From: Gymnogyps californianus
Taxonomy: Eukaryota > Chordata > Aves > Accipitriformes > Cathartidae
NCBI RefSeq assembly: GCF_018139145.2
Contig: NC_059473.1
Location: 60,370,707 to 60,434,706, forward strand
Length of the DNA stretch: 64,000 bases
Reading direction: 5' to 3'
Shown here: positions 25,889 to 37,429 of the stretch, piece after piece
How positions within the stretch are numbered: the stretch's first letter is position 1
Layout of the letters: each line of letters opens with the position of its first letter
The notes under the pieces: model-generated
Database searches by the model: none
Seen by the model: the letters and a program-made list of their open reading frames with translations, nothing else
Told to the model about the DNA's origin: nothing
Translations under genes and position numbers: made by a program

Positions 25889-26165
25889 CTGAGTCACAGA
25901 ATCACAGACTAGGTGAGGCTTGAGATCCTCCTGTCCAACCCCCCTGCTCAAGCAGGGTCAGCTAGAGCAGGTTGCCCAGGATCATGTCCAGACAGCTTTT
26001 GAATATTTCCACAGATGGAGACTCTGCAACATCTCTGGGCAACCTGTTCCCGTGTTTGACCACCCTCACAGTGAAAAAGTGTCTCCTTGCATTCAGATGG
26101 AATTCCATGTGTTTTAATTTGTGCCCGTTGCCTCTTGTCCTGTGTCGAGTGGGAATGACAGTTTT
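25889..26165 (-). mobile_element. CR1 LINE 3' fragment, antisense
   Basis: On the + strand it starts with GTCACAGAATCACAGACT, the reverse complement of a CR1 3' end. It continues through the typical antisense text (GTCCAACCCCCCTGCTCAAG, GGGCAACCTGTTCC, CACCCTCACAGTGAAAAAGT) of the last part of ORF2. It is 5'-truncated and lies just beyond the TAGAP 3' end. Confidence 0.9.
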
Positions 26166-27336
26166 CTTTTGTAAAAAACACAAGCATCTTGCCCTCATGG
26201 CAGAACGAGTGTGAAGAGATAATCCACGTGCAGTGGAAAGGCTCAGAAGCCACAGAACAGAAAACACGAACCTGAAAATGTACTCAACAACATGGCTACT
26301 TCTTTGGTAAGTAAGTGACTCATTCTTTTTGACCGTGACAAGACTAAGGATCCCAAAAAGAGGAACTGCTCGTTTCCTGTCCTGTAACCACACCAGAAAA
26401 CCCAGGGAGAATAAGCATGGTCACTTCACCAGAAATGAGGAGAGTCTCTCTTTAGGTCCAAGGTGTCCTAAGGCAGACATGACAATCACGCTCAGAAAGC
26501 TTCCTCGGCTCTAAATATTCAATATAGATGAGCCTAGATCTTCCAGCACCTGGATAAGAAAGCCCATTTGGAACTTCTTGTAAGGCATTTCAATAGACAA
26601 AGGAAGAGAGAGGAGCTCTACACATTGTTAACAAACAAGGGGTAAGGTGAAGGAGTTGTATAAAAGAGTGACCCAGTCCCCCTCACCTTGCTCTTGCATT
26701 TCTTCAAGTCCAGGAAACACTACGATTAAACAACATCTGAATGTAAACAGACCCCAAAAGAGATTTATTCCCTCACTGACTGATAACTTTTGTCTTCCTC
26801 CATCTCTTAAGACTTGCCTGTTTAGTCAGCATTATTTTCGTGTCACGTCCCTCTACAGAAGTGATTTCTCTTCTATATAAGCCCTTAGGAGACCTCGAAA
26901 GACTAGAATGACACAGAAAGCAGAGAGCTTTGCTTTAGCACTTACTTGTCTGCCTTCAGCTCAGAAAACAGTTTTATCATGCTACCAGCCCACCCTACCA
27001 CATTCAAAGATCCAGCCCAACTATCCTGGCCTCCAAGAGTAAGGCCCTTTAACTGCTATATCCAACAAGCGAATTATCTGAGTGCCTTTATCAAAGCTGC
27101 CTTTGACTCCTTGGCCAGAAAGATCAAATACCCATTTACAGCTGGGTCAGCTGGAGATGGATTTTGGCACAAGAGTTGAATGATGACAGTAAGCCTCCCG
27201 TTCTCCACAGGTTACTCCATCATCAGTATTGCATCACTTGCTTCACACATCCAATTTTCTAATTAAATTTCATGAAGACACTCTAAACATACAAGGCATA
27301 TAGGACCGGAAAAGGGAAAAAAGCAATACGAAAGCA

Positions 27337-27397
27337 AAAAATCCAAGCCATTGCTACTAAGAAGAGAGTTAACTCTGTCCCAGCCGAAACCAGGACA
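27337..27397 (-). mobile_element. LTR terminal fragment, same family as the solo LTRs
   Basis: GCTACTAAGAAGAGAGTTAA and CTCTGTCCCAGCCGAAACC followed by AGGACA match the + strand right end of the LTRs at 13.2 and 62.2 kb. The rest of the LTR is missing or too diverged to follow, so this is a truncated relic. Confidence 0.75.
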
Positions 27398-30300
27398 AAG
27401 GCAATGCTGGAATGAAGGCTGTTGGTGCAGCCTGAATTCAGTTCTTGTGTTTGCATCCTGCTGTTGTTTTCAATCACACGATGCACTCTGTTCTTCCCCA
27501 CAGGATGCACCTGCTCTGGGGAGGAACCAAGGTTGTGCAGCAAAGGAGAAAAATTTAATTCTGGCATTCCCCAGCACGACTTGCCTAGCAGGGCACCTGG
27601 GCTTTGGACATGTCTGATTTTCTAGGATTTGAAAGAGCCAACAGAAGAACAAAGGAGTTCCTCATGGGGCAACACGCTCCTCTCCTTCCTTCTCCATGTT
27701 GCACACCGGGGAGTTACAAACTCTTGTTCTCTGCCACTTGAGTTAGGACAGCAACTTACAGCAAAAGCACGTTGTCATCAACTCTATGGCCAAACATTAG
27801 TAAAGGCTGAGAGAAACACCATGCCTGCAGGTTTCACAAACATTCTGACTGGCACTGAGGTACAGACTGCAGACATAGACGCTTACTTTCAGTTATCTGT
27901 ATGCAAGCATTTATGTGAGCCTGTGTCTCATCTTCTGCACAGTCTGCACTTGAGTATCTCTCTGGAATCCTGGGACTGAGTTGAGCGCAGGTGGAACACA
28001 GTTGCCTGAAAGAGGTGTCTACAGTCATTTGGGTATCTTAGGGAACCTCGAGGAATTTTCTACGGCATCAAAAGTGGATGCAGGTCCGGATATTTAGGCA
28101 GCTGAATCCTTCCCTAAAATCTTCTTTGACTGTGATGGGAGCTTAGACTCCCACCTCACATGTAGATGCTACATTTAGATACCTTGAATGTAGGTCTCTA
28201 TAATCTAGGGCGGACGCTTACTTTTACTGACTGCAGAGAAACAGTAAAACTTGGGATTTTAGGCTCCATCTACGCCTTCAAAGGAAGTGTTCTTGAGGCC
28301 TTCCTGCTTGCCCCACTCCAGAGCTTGGGGCTTTCTACTCCGTCTGACCACAGACAACCCTGACTCAGACCTTCCTCTTCTCCACTCCTGACTCCTTACC
28401 TCTGCCTCATTTTCATTGCCTCCCCATTCCCACCCTGCATTCCTCACCTCATCCAGTTATTTATCTTTTAATTGAACAAAACCCAATCTATCCCTGTGGA
28501 CTTGCTGTCAAAGTCCCAGTTTCATTTCTGTCCTCTCCATCCCTAGATCCACTTCTCTCAGTCAGCCAGTTTCAGTTTTCCTCTTCCAATTTTTCCACAT
28601 TTTCCCTTCATACCTGCACTGGTTGTTATTGCAATAAGCCCCACCAACACTCATCTAGTCTCAGTCCCACACACATGCCCCCCTTGTTTTAGTCTCTGCA
28701 TATGCAGAGAATCAGAATAAGAGAAGGAAACATCTCTGCAAGCTACAAGAGAAAATACACAATTCATAAAGTCCAGTGATGACCTCAATTCACAGCTGTA
28801 ACTATGGAAAGCCTCTAGGATGAAACTTCCATGGACGGAGGTCCTTGACTTTATGGGATTTCAGCAAGGGGTCTGCACATCTCTTGTTGTGGGGAAGTAT
28901 GGGCTGTCAGCTACTTTGGAAGGAGGTTTGGAGCTAGGTTAAGGTAAAATAACAAGTCAAAATAAGCCATTTTTCCCCCGCCGCACCAAAGCAATTCACA
29001 AGTTATGATGTTAGGGATATTTTTGGTAATTTGCTCACATTCTCTGAGAAAAGGCATTGTCAGTACATTGATTTTTTCTGCTTCTACAAGCAAAGTCTTG
29101 GGGAAGAAGCTTTCTCACCTGTCTGACCTCCTCTCAAAGCTGTTATCTGAAGGGCATCTCTGGAACTGCGAAAGCTGAAGAGATCATGAATCCTTCACAC
29201 CTCAGGAAGAACAACTGCTGGCCACTTAACAATGGTGCACAAGAGAATTGTTACTACCATGGCCACTTTCTATAACATCTGCCACAACATAGCCCAAGAA
29301 AGCTCTTCACTGGACATAGTCACAGGACAGAACTGCTCCTCTACATAAGATCTTTCTTCTGTATTTTCCTCCCATGATTGCTACCTGTATACCCCAGGCA
29401 CAAGATGCAACACTGAGATTGCTGATATAAACCCACGGCAAAAATGGAAGAAATTCCACTGACTTTATACCAACTAGTAGCTTGGAGTGTTACTGCCCAC
29501 ACTTTGTATTTGGAATTTACTTCTGCACAACACAGACACTTGGCTTTCTTTTTTCAGGTGCACTTGGCTCTTCAGAGTTTCTTACACTGTATCTAGTTTG
29601 ATGAAACAGGATTTGCAATCTTCTTCTTTGGACATTATGTAAATGGAGGACAAGACTGCATGCCCTGCATTGACAAACATCACTTGGAGTTCAACAGCTA
29701 GTGTTAGGGAAGGTAGGGCATCCTGTTTGTCACTCAGAACTCTGTTTCTGTTGGGACTGAACCACTCTGTAGGATGTGACTGTGCTCCACAATTCTGACA
29801 CTAAAATAAAGCCAAGAACTCGGGAAATTTTTTGTAATGGTATTGTATCTTGTCAGCCTTTTGCTTAGAAGTAGATCTCTGTATTTTCCTGTAGCACTAA
29901 AGCCAAAATGGATAGCTTTGGGATTCTGCTTGGACTATGTATACTTTAATGTTAAAAAGCTAATACTAACGTTAAAAGCTAATGACAAAATTACTGCCTC
30001 ATAACTCAGTTACATATTGTAGGGAGTTCCACACAGACCACTTTTACCATAATGTTCCTTCTTGTAATAGTGCTATCAAATGTCTCCAACTACAACAGGA
30101 AGAAGTATCACAGCAGACAAAATCCTGTCTGTGTTATTTTTAGTCTGGGAATGGAGGTTTTCTTTCTCTACTGCCTGTTCTGGTTTTGGTGCTGATCCAT
30201 CACAGGAGACCAGGTGGTTTGCTGCAGCACCACACCAGCACTGCTTATTCCCAGGCTGACTCATTCCTCACCCATACACAGAAAGTGACAATTTCAGCTT

Positions 30301-33300
30301 CCTATTGCACCCAGGCAGGTCTCTTGACCCAGAGAACAAAATTTTTGCCATAGTGAGGCCAAGAGATTACAGCACTTGGCTATCACAGGGGTGAGCTCTG
30401 AGCAAATATAGGTAGGCAGCCCAGGATCCTGAATGATAGCCTACAGTAGATAGAAGAGTTCTCAAGTTAAGGAGCCACTGATTTCCAGTGCCTCTTTTCC
30501 AGGACCTCCAAGCTCAAGGGTTCCCTAGAGGAAGATGGGATTGTGGTTGTCAGGAATTTTATCCTTCTGCCACCTGAATGTGTCCAGAGACACTTCTTCC
30601 CACAGGATTCCTACAAAGGGAACCCCTTCATAAAAAAGGCTGACAAAACCCCCCAGTGGCTCACTGCCAAAACCGCCATGACAATAACATTATCTTTCTT
30701 CCCTTAAATCCGTTAATTTATTCTCTCTCTCAGGAAAAGAGGACGTTTTCAAGTGTCAGTCATGCAATGCTACATTTCTGTTCAATGTAAATCATGCCTG
30801 CGATAACGGGTGCACGAGCCATTTCACCTGCCTACTAAGACATGTTCAAGATAGCAGGCTTGCTTCTCCACTGCTCTGCAGACTCAGGGGGCACTGAGAG
30901 CTGGGTGGAGCAGACGTGAAATGCTGTTTTCTTGGCACACATTCCCTCTGCATGGCAAATATGCCTGTCTCAGATGGAAAGCAGCATAGAAACTCATTCA
31001 CTAAGTTAACTTGGAAACTCAGCCATGAAGTTAACCAAGTTCACTTTGCAGTTGGCTTGGTTGGCTGTCCAACCCAGCAAGCGTTTCATGTCCATAATGG
31101 ATCACGTCCAGCTGCAAAATTCAGGTGGTTAAAACACGCTGCTACTCTGCTAGCATTAGCCAGATAGCAGTTACTATGGCTATCGTGTGTCTCCACGAGG
31201 ACAATTTCTGATTACAGGAAAAGGAAACCCACCTTGGTTAGGCGCTTTGGTTACATTTTTCTCTGAATTTTGTTAGCAGTCAGTCCTTATCACATGTGTC
31301 ATCAGAACAGAGTGAAAACTTCAGAGGAACTTCTGAAGGCTAAACATTCAGAAGAGGAAGCAACTTTTAAAATAAAAAGTCTGACAATAGTAGAGAGAAA
31401 AATCCATGGGAAAAGGGCAGCCACTGTTGGAGAAGTGATATAATCCTGCTATGGACAGCTGACTTTCATTTACATAGCCAACTGCAAGTCTCCGTGGATG
31501 TTGGGTGAACAGTTGTTTTTTCTGCTTCTCTGTTACTCAGAAATGCTAATTATCTAATCCTTTTTTTTTCTATAGAATGCATCACTTTTATTGGTTTAAA
31601 TCAGTCTTTTCCATTTGCTGTGATAAATATACCAATTTAAATCTCACTTCTGACCAAAGCCCATTCCAAATTCTTCATGTTCTTCTACAAGGGGAGAGGA
31701 ACCACAGATTATTTTCTTTCTAACCTGAGGTGCCAGCACATAAGTCTGAACAACGGTTCACAAATCCCAAATGGGGTTGACTCCGTTGAGCTCTGCTTCC
31801 TCTGCTGGGTAATAATATGAAAAGGTTTCTATGAAAGGTTTCACACTATCTAAACAAAACATGCTCTTTAGCCAATCAGCTATTTACAGAACTGATCCAA
31901 CGGCTGCTTGAAACTCTTCCTTCCTACAACCCACAAACCTCTCACCAACTTCCTTGACAGATGCTACAGTCCAAATTCAAACCCTGCACCTTCAGTATCA
32001 CACAGGCCAAGCTGAAAATTATAAAACTGTATTTTTTTAAAATGTTAAGGCCAAACCCAAGCAGATTCCAAGACAGCTGATCAGAGAAGATGCTTTTATG
32101 ATAAAGATCAGAGATTGGTCTGCTTGTCCACATGCTTGCTGCACAGTCTTGGGCCATGCAATTCAACCTCATCATATATAGGGCATAGCCCTGTCTACTT
32201 CCTCCGTGCACTGAGGAAAAGGTTTTTTCACTCACCTTCCCCCCTACTCCTCCAGGTGTGAATTCTGTCTCTCCATCATAAAGCTGTGATTTTACACAGC
32301 AAGTGCAGCTGCATGGCGTTGCCTGCGATTCACCAAGTTTTCTTTAGCACAACTGGACACGAGGTGAGAAAGTAACCACAGTATCATTCAAGAACTTCGC
32401 AGAGCGCTGTATTCCGAGAAGCACATAACGTTACATGATAAAATATACAGATGCACACTCATCTTATGAGCTACAGACAGCAGAGGACATGGCATTTGAG
32501 AAGTCTTTGGGTGTGTGAAAGAGCAGAGTAGTCACTAGTTCTCCATAGGTGATCAGGGAGGATGGTCTTGAGATAAGGACTGGAGACTTGTAGTTAGGTT
32601 ATTCAACATCATGGTCTGCTTTTTCCACATGCTTCCTGCCCAGTTCAGTTCTTGGACTGTACAGTTTAACTCCAATACAGCACAGATGATACTGCTCTGC
32701 CTCCCAGAGATGTGACGAAGGGCAATTTATTTCAAGATGGACAAACACAGAGGCTACAGTGAAGGGGCAACAGAAGCAGATCAGTCTTGTTTCTCACTCT
32801 GCAAGTTTAGTGCAGTTGAACAACTGCCCTCAATATGGGGAGATGGAAAATAAGGCAGAGCTTCCTGGGGCAAAAGGAAGACACTGGGAGAGCCCTGTTC
32901 AAGGAAGGGATAGGTAAGAAGGGGCTGGAGAGGGATTAGCAGCACACAGTCTATTTGAGCTTAAATAGGAAGGTCACCAACAATTGATTTTCCAATTAGC
33001 AGTTTAATGAATGATAGTTTAAAATTAAGTGTGCACTGCTCCACCCTCTAAGGTGCTTTCTCACCCCTCCATAATTCTTTCCAGTCGCTGGCTCTGAAGT
33101 CCCATGGTGGTGCAGGGCAAGAATGCAAGCCCTGAGAGCAGGCTTGTCACACTGAAAAACAAAGCTTGTGGGAGACACGGAGGGAAGGGAACCCAGGGAA
33201 AATGGTGCCAAGGGTCAGAGGTGAAGTGGTAGGGGGCAGCAGGATTATTAATTTTGGCTGGAAATCATGAATAATAAAATCTGGTTTTTGACTAGTGTTG

Positions 33301-34002
33301 GAGAAATTAAGGCCTCCAGAACTGGAATTTCCCAGTCCTGCCCAATCCCAGGAGCTCAGGGCTGGGGTCAAGAGGAAGCTGTGCTGCTACACAGAAAAGG
33401 AAGTTTAATAATTTTTGTTTGAAGACATGAACGATAGGATCTGCATTTTTTTCTATTCACAATTACATATCAAGATTAACAACCCTACTTCAAAAAATAT
33501 TGATGACACCATAGGGACTCAAGTTTAGCTCAAGTATTTATTTATTTTTCCTTCAGTGTCTCTCATCTGTCAAAACTCTCAGGCTGGCACATATTTTTTA
33601 AAACTAAGTATCTCACCATTAGGACCAGGCCTATATGTAGGCAGTGTCTGTGTATCAAGGATGCATTGAACCTAGTGCCTACAAACAGCAGCAGAGACAC
33701 CATCTGCGGGCTGGCAGACCCCAGTGATACAATACTGGTGCAGTACTGCTGATTCTCTTTGATCACATCACTGCAGCAAGTTAAAAGCAGGTTTCAGTGC
33801 ACTTCTATTAATTGTTCTCCAACAGCATTGGGGCAAATAGTACATATGCACCTCATTTGGGCTCTGCGATTCTTTCATCTTCGCAGTCACACTGATGGCT
33901 CTCCATGTTTGTACTGTGTTTTTTGTATTTCTGTCAGACATCTCAGGGCACTGATTAGCAGCAGCATGATGCTTTCTGGGATTTTCAAGTCTACTCCAAG
34001 CA

Positions 34003-34151
34003 TCTCCATCCCTGGAGATCTTCAAAACCTGGCAGGAGAAAGCCCTGACCGATCCAATCTATCTTTGAATTTGTCTCTGCTTAGGCAAGGGGGTTACACT
34101 AGAGACCTCCAGAGTCCCTTTCAACCCAGATTGCTCTGTGATTCTGTGATG
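34003..34151 (+). mobile_element. CR1 LINE 3' fragment, sense
   Basis: It reads CCATCCCTGGAGATCTTCAA, then CAAAACCTGGCAGG, and ends with TTTCAACCCAGATTGCTCTG and ATTCTGTGATG, the diverged CR1 3' end. It is about 150 bp long and heavily 5'-truncated. Confidence 0.8.
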
Positions 34152-37100
34152 TCTACTCGAAGGCAATGGCATTTTGGCCTCAAGTAGAGTTACTACCAAG
34201 ACTGGGAGCTCCATCCCTTTATCTGCAGGCCCAGAGGGGTAAGAACTGCAGCTTTGAATTCTATCTCAGGACCATGGAGAACCAAATCTAACCCATATTT
34301 CAGGTAAGCGTTACATCAGGGAAGTGTTCCTGTAATTTTAAAAGCAGCCATGGTCCTCTCCAGGCAGAAGGCAATGCTCTGGGAAGGCAATATGCCCCTC
34401 CACGTCCTTCCTTGATAATTAAGCATTGTCTATATCCAAAATGCCTCCGTAAACCTCCTTCCTTAAGTATGCAATGCTGCAGAAAGTTAAGATAGCAGAA
34501 ACTGGACACAGCCAGTCTGCTCAGCATCATATTATGCAATGCACTGTGGCACAAGGTCTCCCAAGCTAGCCACATCCAAGCTAGGGCCCCAGGAAGACCC
34601 AGTCTCAGCACTGTGGACCCCTTATATTGTATTTCAAGATGTCATTCAGTAGTTACAGAATGCATCCCAGGTGCTGGAGGAAATAGTGGATGCACATCTT
34701 TTGTTACTAGATGCTGACACCTTCACATTTGCTTTGCTGTGAATAAACTCATTTTTCATCCAGAAAGCCAAGGGGCATGCCATAAGGCATGGTAAAATGC
34801 CAGGAAATTCTCATGAAAACAAAAAAAAATTAGTCTGTCTGTGGCTTCAAGGCATTTTAACAGACTCACAACAAACCTGGAAGGAGACAAAGCCCTTGCT
34901 CTGTAGCTTTCAAGTCAGCTGAAGGCACCTCAAAAGACCTTTCTTAGCTGCCATATGGGAGATGGGCTGATTCATTCCTTGCTAGGCAGGCCCACTTCCC
35001 AGGCAGTACCTCCTGCGCCGGGATCTGTGCAGGTCCCAGACAATCCTCCAAAGAATATGTGAAACAGCCACTGTGTCTAAGATCTGGAGTGCAGCTACGG
35101 GTACTAACGGCAGCCTAGCCATCTGATCACAATCAATGTGTTTTTGGCTCCTGCTGCAGTCAGCCTTGTGATGACATGAAATGTTCCAGAACTCAGGGGG
35201 TATTTTTAGCAAAAAACAACATAAAGGGGGGCAAGGGAGAAGAGCTGAGGTTTTTCCCGGGCATGGCTTTGTCACTTATAAAGCGCTGCTAACCCTCAAA
35301 GTCAGAGACTTTCGCCTCTCCCACACAGTACTTGTAACGCTTTTGCACTAAACTAGTAACTTAGGAGTTAGCAGTGTTTCACAGAGGTAAGTAGGAGAGT
35401 CACTGCCATTCAATCAGTGCACATATTAGATGAATGAGAAATTCACCCAACAGGTGAGACACCAGCCCGGGGCCAGCTTAACAGAATTAACCTGTGATGC
35501 AACACCTTCATCTTCACAAGATTTGTGGGCAACGGGTGTGTAACAGGCAGCTCCTCAGGAATCCTTGCTCTGGTGGTTACAGGCCCTCTTCTCGTCGTCT
35601 CCCTACCCAGTCCATTCCAGCCAGATTTCTAGGGTTGTTCAGCAAGCACATTCAGTTCCTTACCAGACATGCACAGACTGACGTTTTTGAGGGCTATGCT
35701 GCACCTGTTTTTCATGTGAACAGAAAACACCATGTCCCTAACAGCCTGGAAATATCTACCCAGATTTCAAGTTCCCAGTCTAAAAGCAGAAATAGCTGTA
35801 TAGCCAAACTCAAATTTTCAGAAAATATGCATCAGGTCCCCAAAACCAAAGGGTTGTATTGGTTCTGGTCAAATTTAAGGGCCATAGTGCGCTGGCTTGG
35901 CTGGACCGAGCTGCTCATTCATTAACGTTGCTTGCCCAGACACAAGCAAATATTGAAGGACTGCTCTCCCCTCCCACCGCAGTGACACTTGCACTGTGCT
36001 CCTGCAGCCCCATAGCCTCTTGTCCCATCACCCAGCTGGTAACTGTGTAGTCAACACAACTCCCATTCCTGTATTGACTCTGCAAGCTGCCTGTTAATTA
36101 ATTACAAAACCATTCCTTTCTCTTTTCCCTTGTCTCCCACACTTGGCCTTGCTTTTTGGTGGGGTTTTTTTTTGGCTTGGGGTGGGGTTTTTTTCTTTTT
36201 CTAAAAGTTTCTCTTGCTATACAGCTTCCCCTGTGCCTTGCAGGCCTCTTATGAAGCGCTCTCTGCTACTTGCAGTTCTCGTCTGTGGCTGTCTACACAG
36301 GGCTGTCATGGAGCACAGTCATCTGCCATAGCAGCATAACTGAGCTGAAATAAATAGTATTTCACCCATGAATTACATTTGCACCAAAGATTTCAGAAAT
36401 GAAGGGCACAGATTATTTTATATACTCAGTCTTCCCAAAGTAATCAAGGCATATCACTACCCATATAGGTTAAAAAAAGAGCTGTCACTACATCAGGAAC
36501 CCTTAATTGCTTTTGTTTCTCTTAATGGAAATTTTTCACAGAATCTGAAAACATGTCGTCATGATTTGGCATGACAGAGAGTGCATTTCACTATGGATGG
36601 GATGGCATACTGAGGGCCCACCTCACTCTCCTAGCTCCCATCATACGACACCTTTACGGTATCCAAATCCCCTACTTGTGTGGAAAAAAACAAAATTAGG
36701 AGTGCAGCTGTTTGGGCTGCCTTTGGGGACACCGGTACTTAAGCCACCAGCACGCCATCCAACAGGTTTTCGCGATCCCCCAGCCAATTTTTGCATCCCC
36801 AATGGCACTGCAGATCGGGTTAAGACAGCGTCAGCGTAACTGGAAACCTTCCAGTCCCTGCGCAGCTTGAACAGAGCCGGAAGAAGGACGGTGACACCTC
36901 GCGGTTAAACTCCCTCATTACGTGGGCCAGGAGGGGCCGCGCAGCACTACCAAGCGCAAACCCGTTAGCATTTAAAGTGATTATTTTCCGCTAAGCACCC
37001 CAGTGCCTGGAGAGCAGGCACGTCCTCCTTAAATCTCCCTCAGGCTTTAGCTCTTCCCTGGCAGCAAAAACCGCGTGAGAGTGAACGGCACTAACCACCG

Positions 37101-37201
37101 CCCGACAACGCCACAACCGCCACAACCGCCCCACGCCTCCCCCCGCCCCACGCTTGCGCGGCGCGCTGCCCCCGCCCCGCCCCGCCCCGCCCCGCTCGCG
37201 C

Positions 37202-37215
37202 GTTGCCCTGGAGAC
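37202..37215 (+). promoter_or_regulatory. RSPH3: RFX-type X-box upstream of RSPH3
   Basis: GTTGCCCTGGAGAC is close to the RFX consensus GTTGCCATGGNAAC, differing at one central base and at one base of the second half site. A further half site, GGTTGCC, follows directly at about 37216-37222. It lies 93 bp upstream of the start codon. RFX factors with FOXJ1 drive cilium genes, so an X-box fits RSPH3 well. Binding is inferred. Confidence 0.7.
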
Positions 37216-37307
37216 GGTTGCCGCGGCGCGGGCGGCCGTTACAGCTCCCTCACCGAGCCGCCCGGCTGCTGCGGGTCAGACCCGCCGCGCCCCGGCCGGA
37301 CACCACC

Positions 37308-37429
37308 ATGCTGCCCGCCCGTGAGCCGGAGGTGGCGGCGGCCCCCGCCGTTCCCTATAGCTACTGCAGCCGGCCCCGCGCCCTGCCCGCCCGCCCGAAG
37401 TACCGAGCGCCCCCGGACGCCGCCGAGCC
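37308..37429 (+). CDS. RSPH3: RSPH3 coding exon 1 (residues 1-40)
   Basis: It begins [20 protein letters not shown] and is rich in Pro, Ala and Arg. It lies inside the CpG island and ends in phase 2 at GAGCC|GTGAGT. This N terminus is variable between species; the exon is supported by the exact phase match to exon 2. Confidence 0.88.

Larger units (their letters stand above)
26166..36880. other. Intergenic DNA between TAGAP and RSPH3
   Basis: I recognised no exon or RNA gene. Recognisable contents are an LTR end near 27.34-27.40 kb and a CR1 fragment near 34.0-34.15 kb. Open frames here are short and isolated. Confidence 0.6.

Noticed and set aside
26946..27179. A 77-codon frame as a possible small gene
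   Set aside because: No start context, splice signals, or similarity to a known family; length is within chance expectation.
33234..33453. Two loosely similar segments (AATAATTTT..GAAATCATGAA..AGGATCTG-like) about 165 bp apart
   Set aside because: Similarity is weak and patchy; I could not support a duplication by eye.
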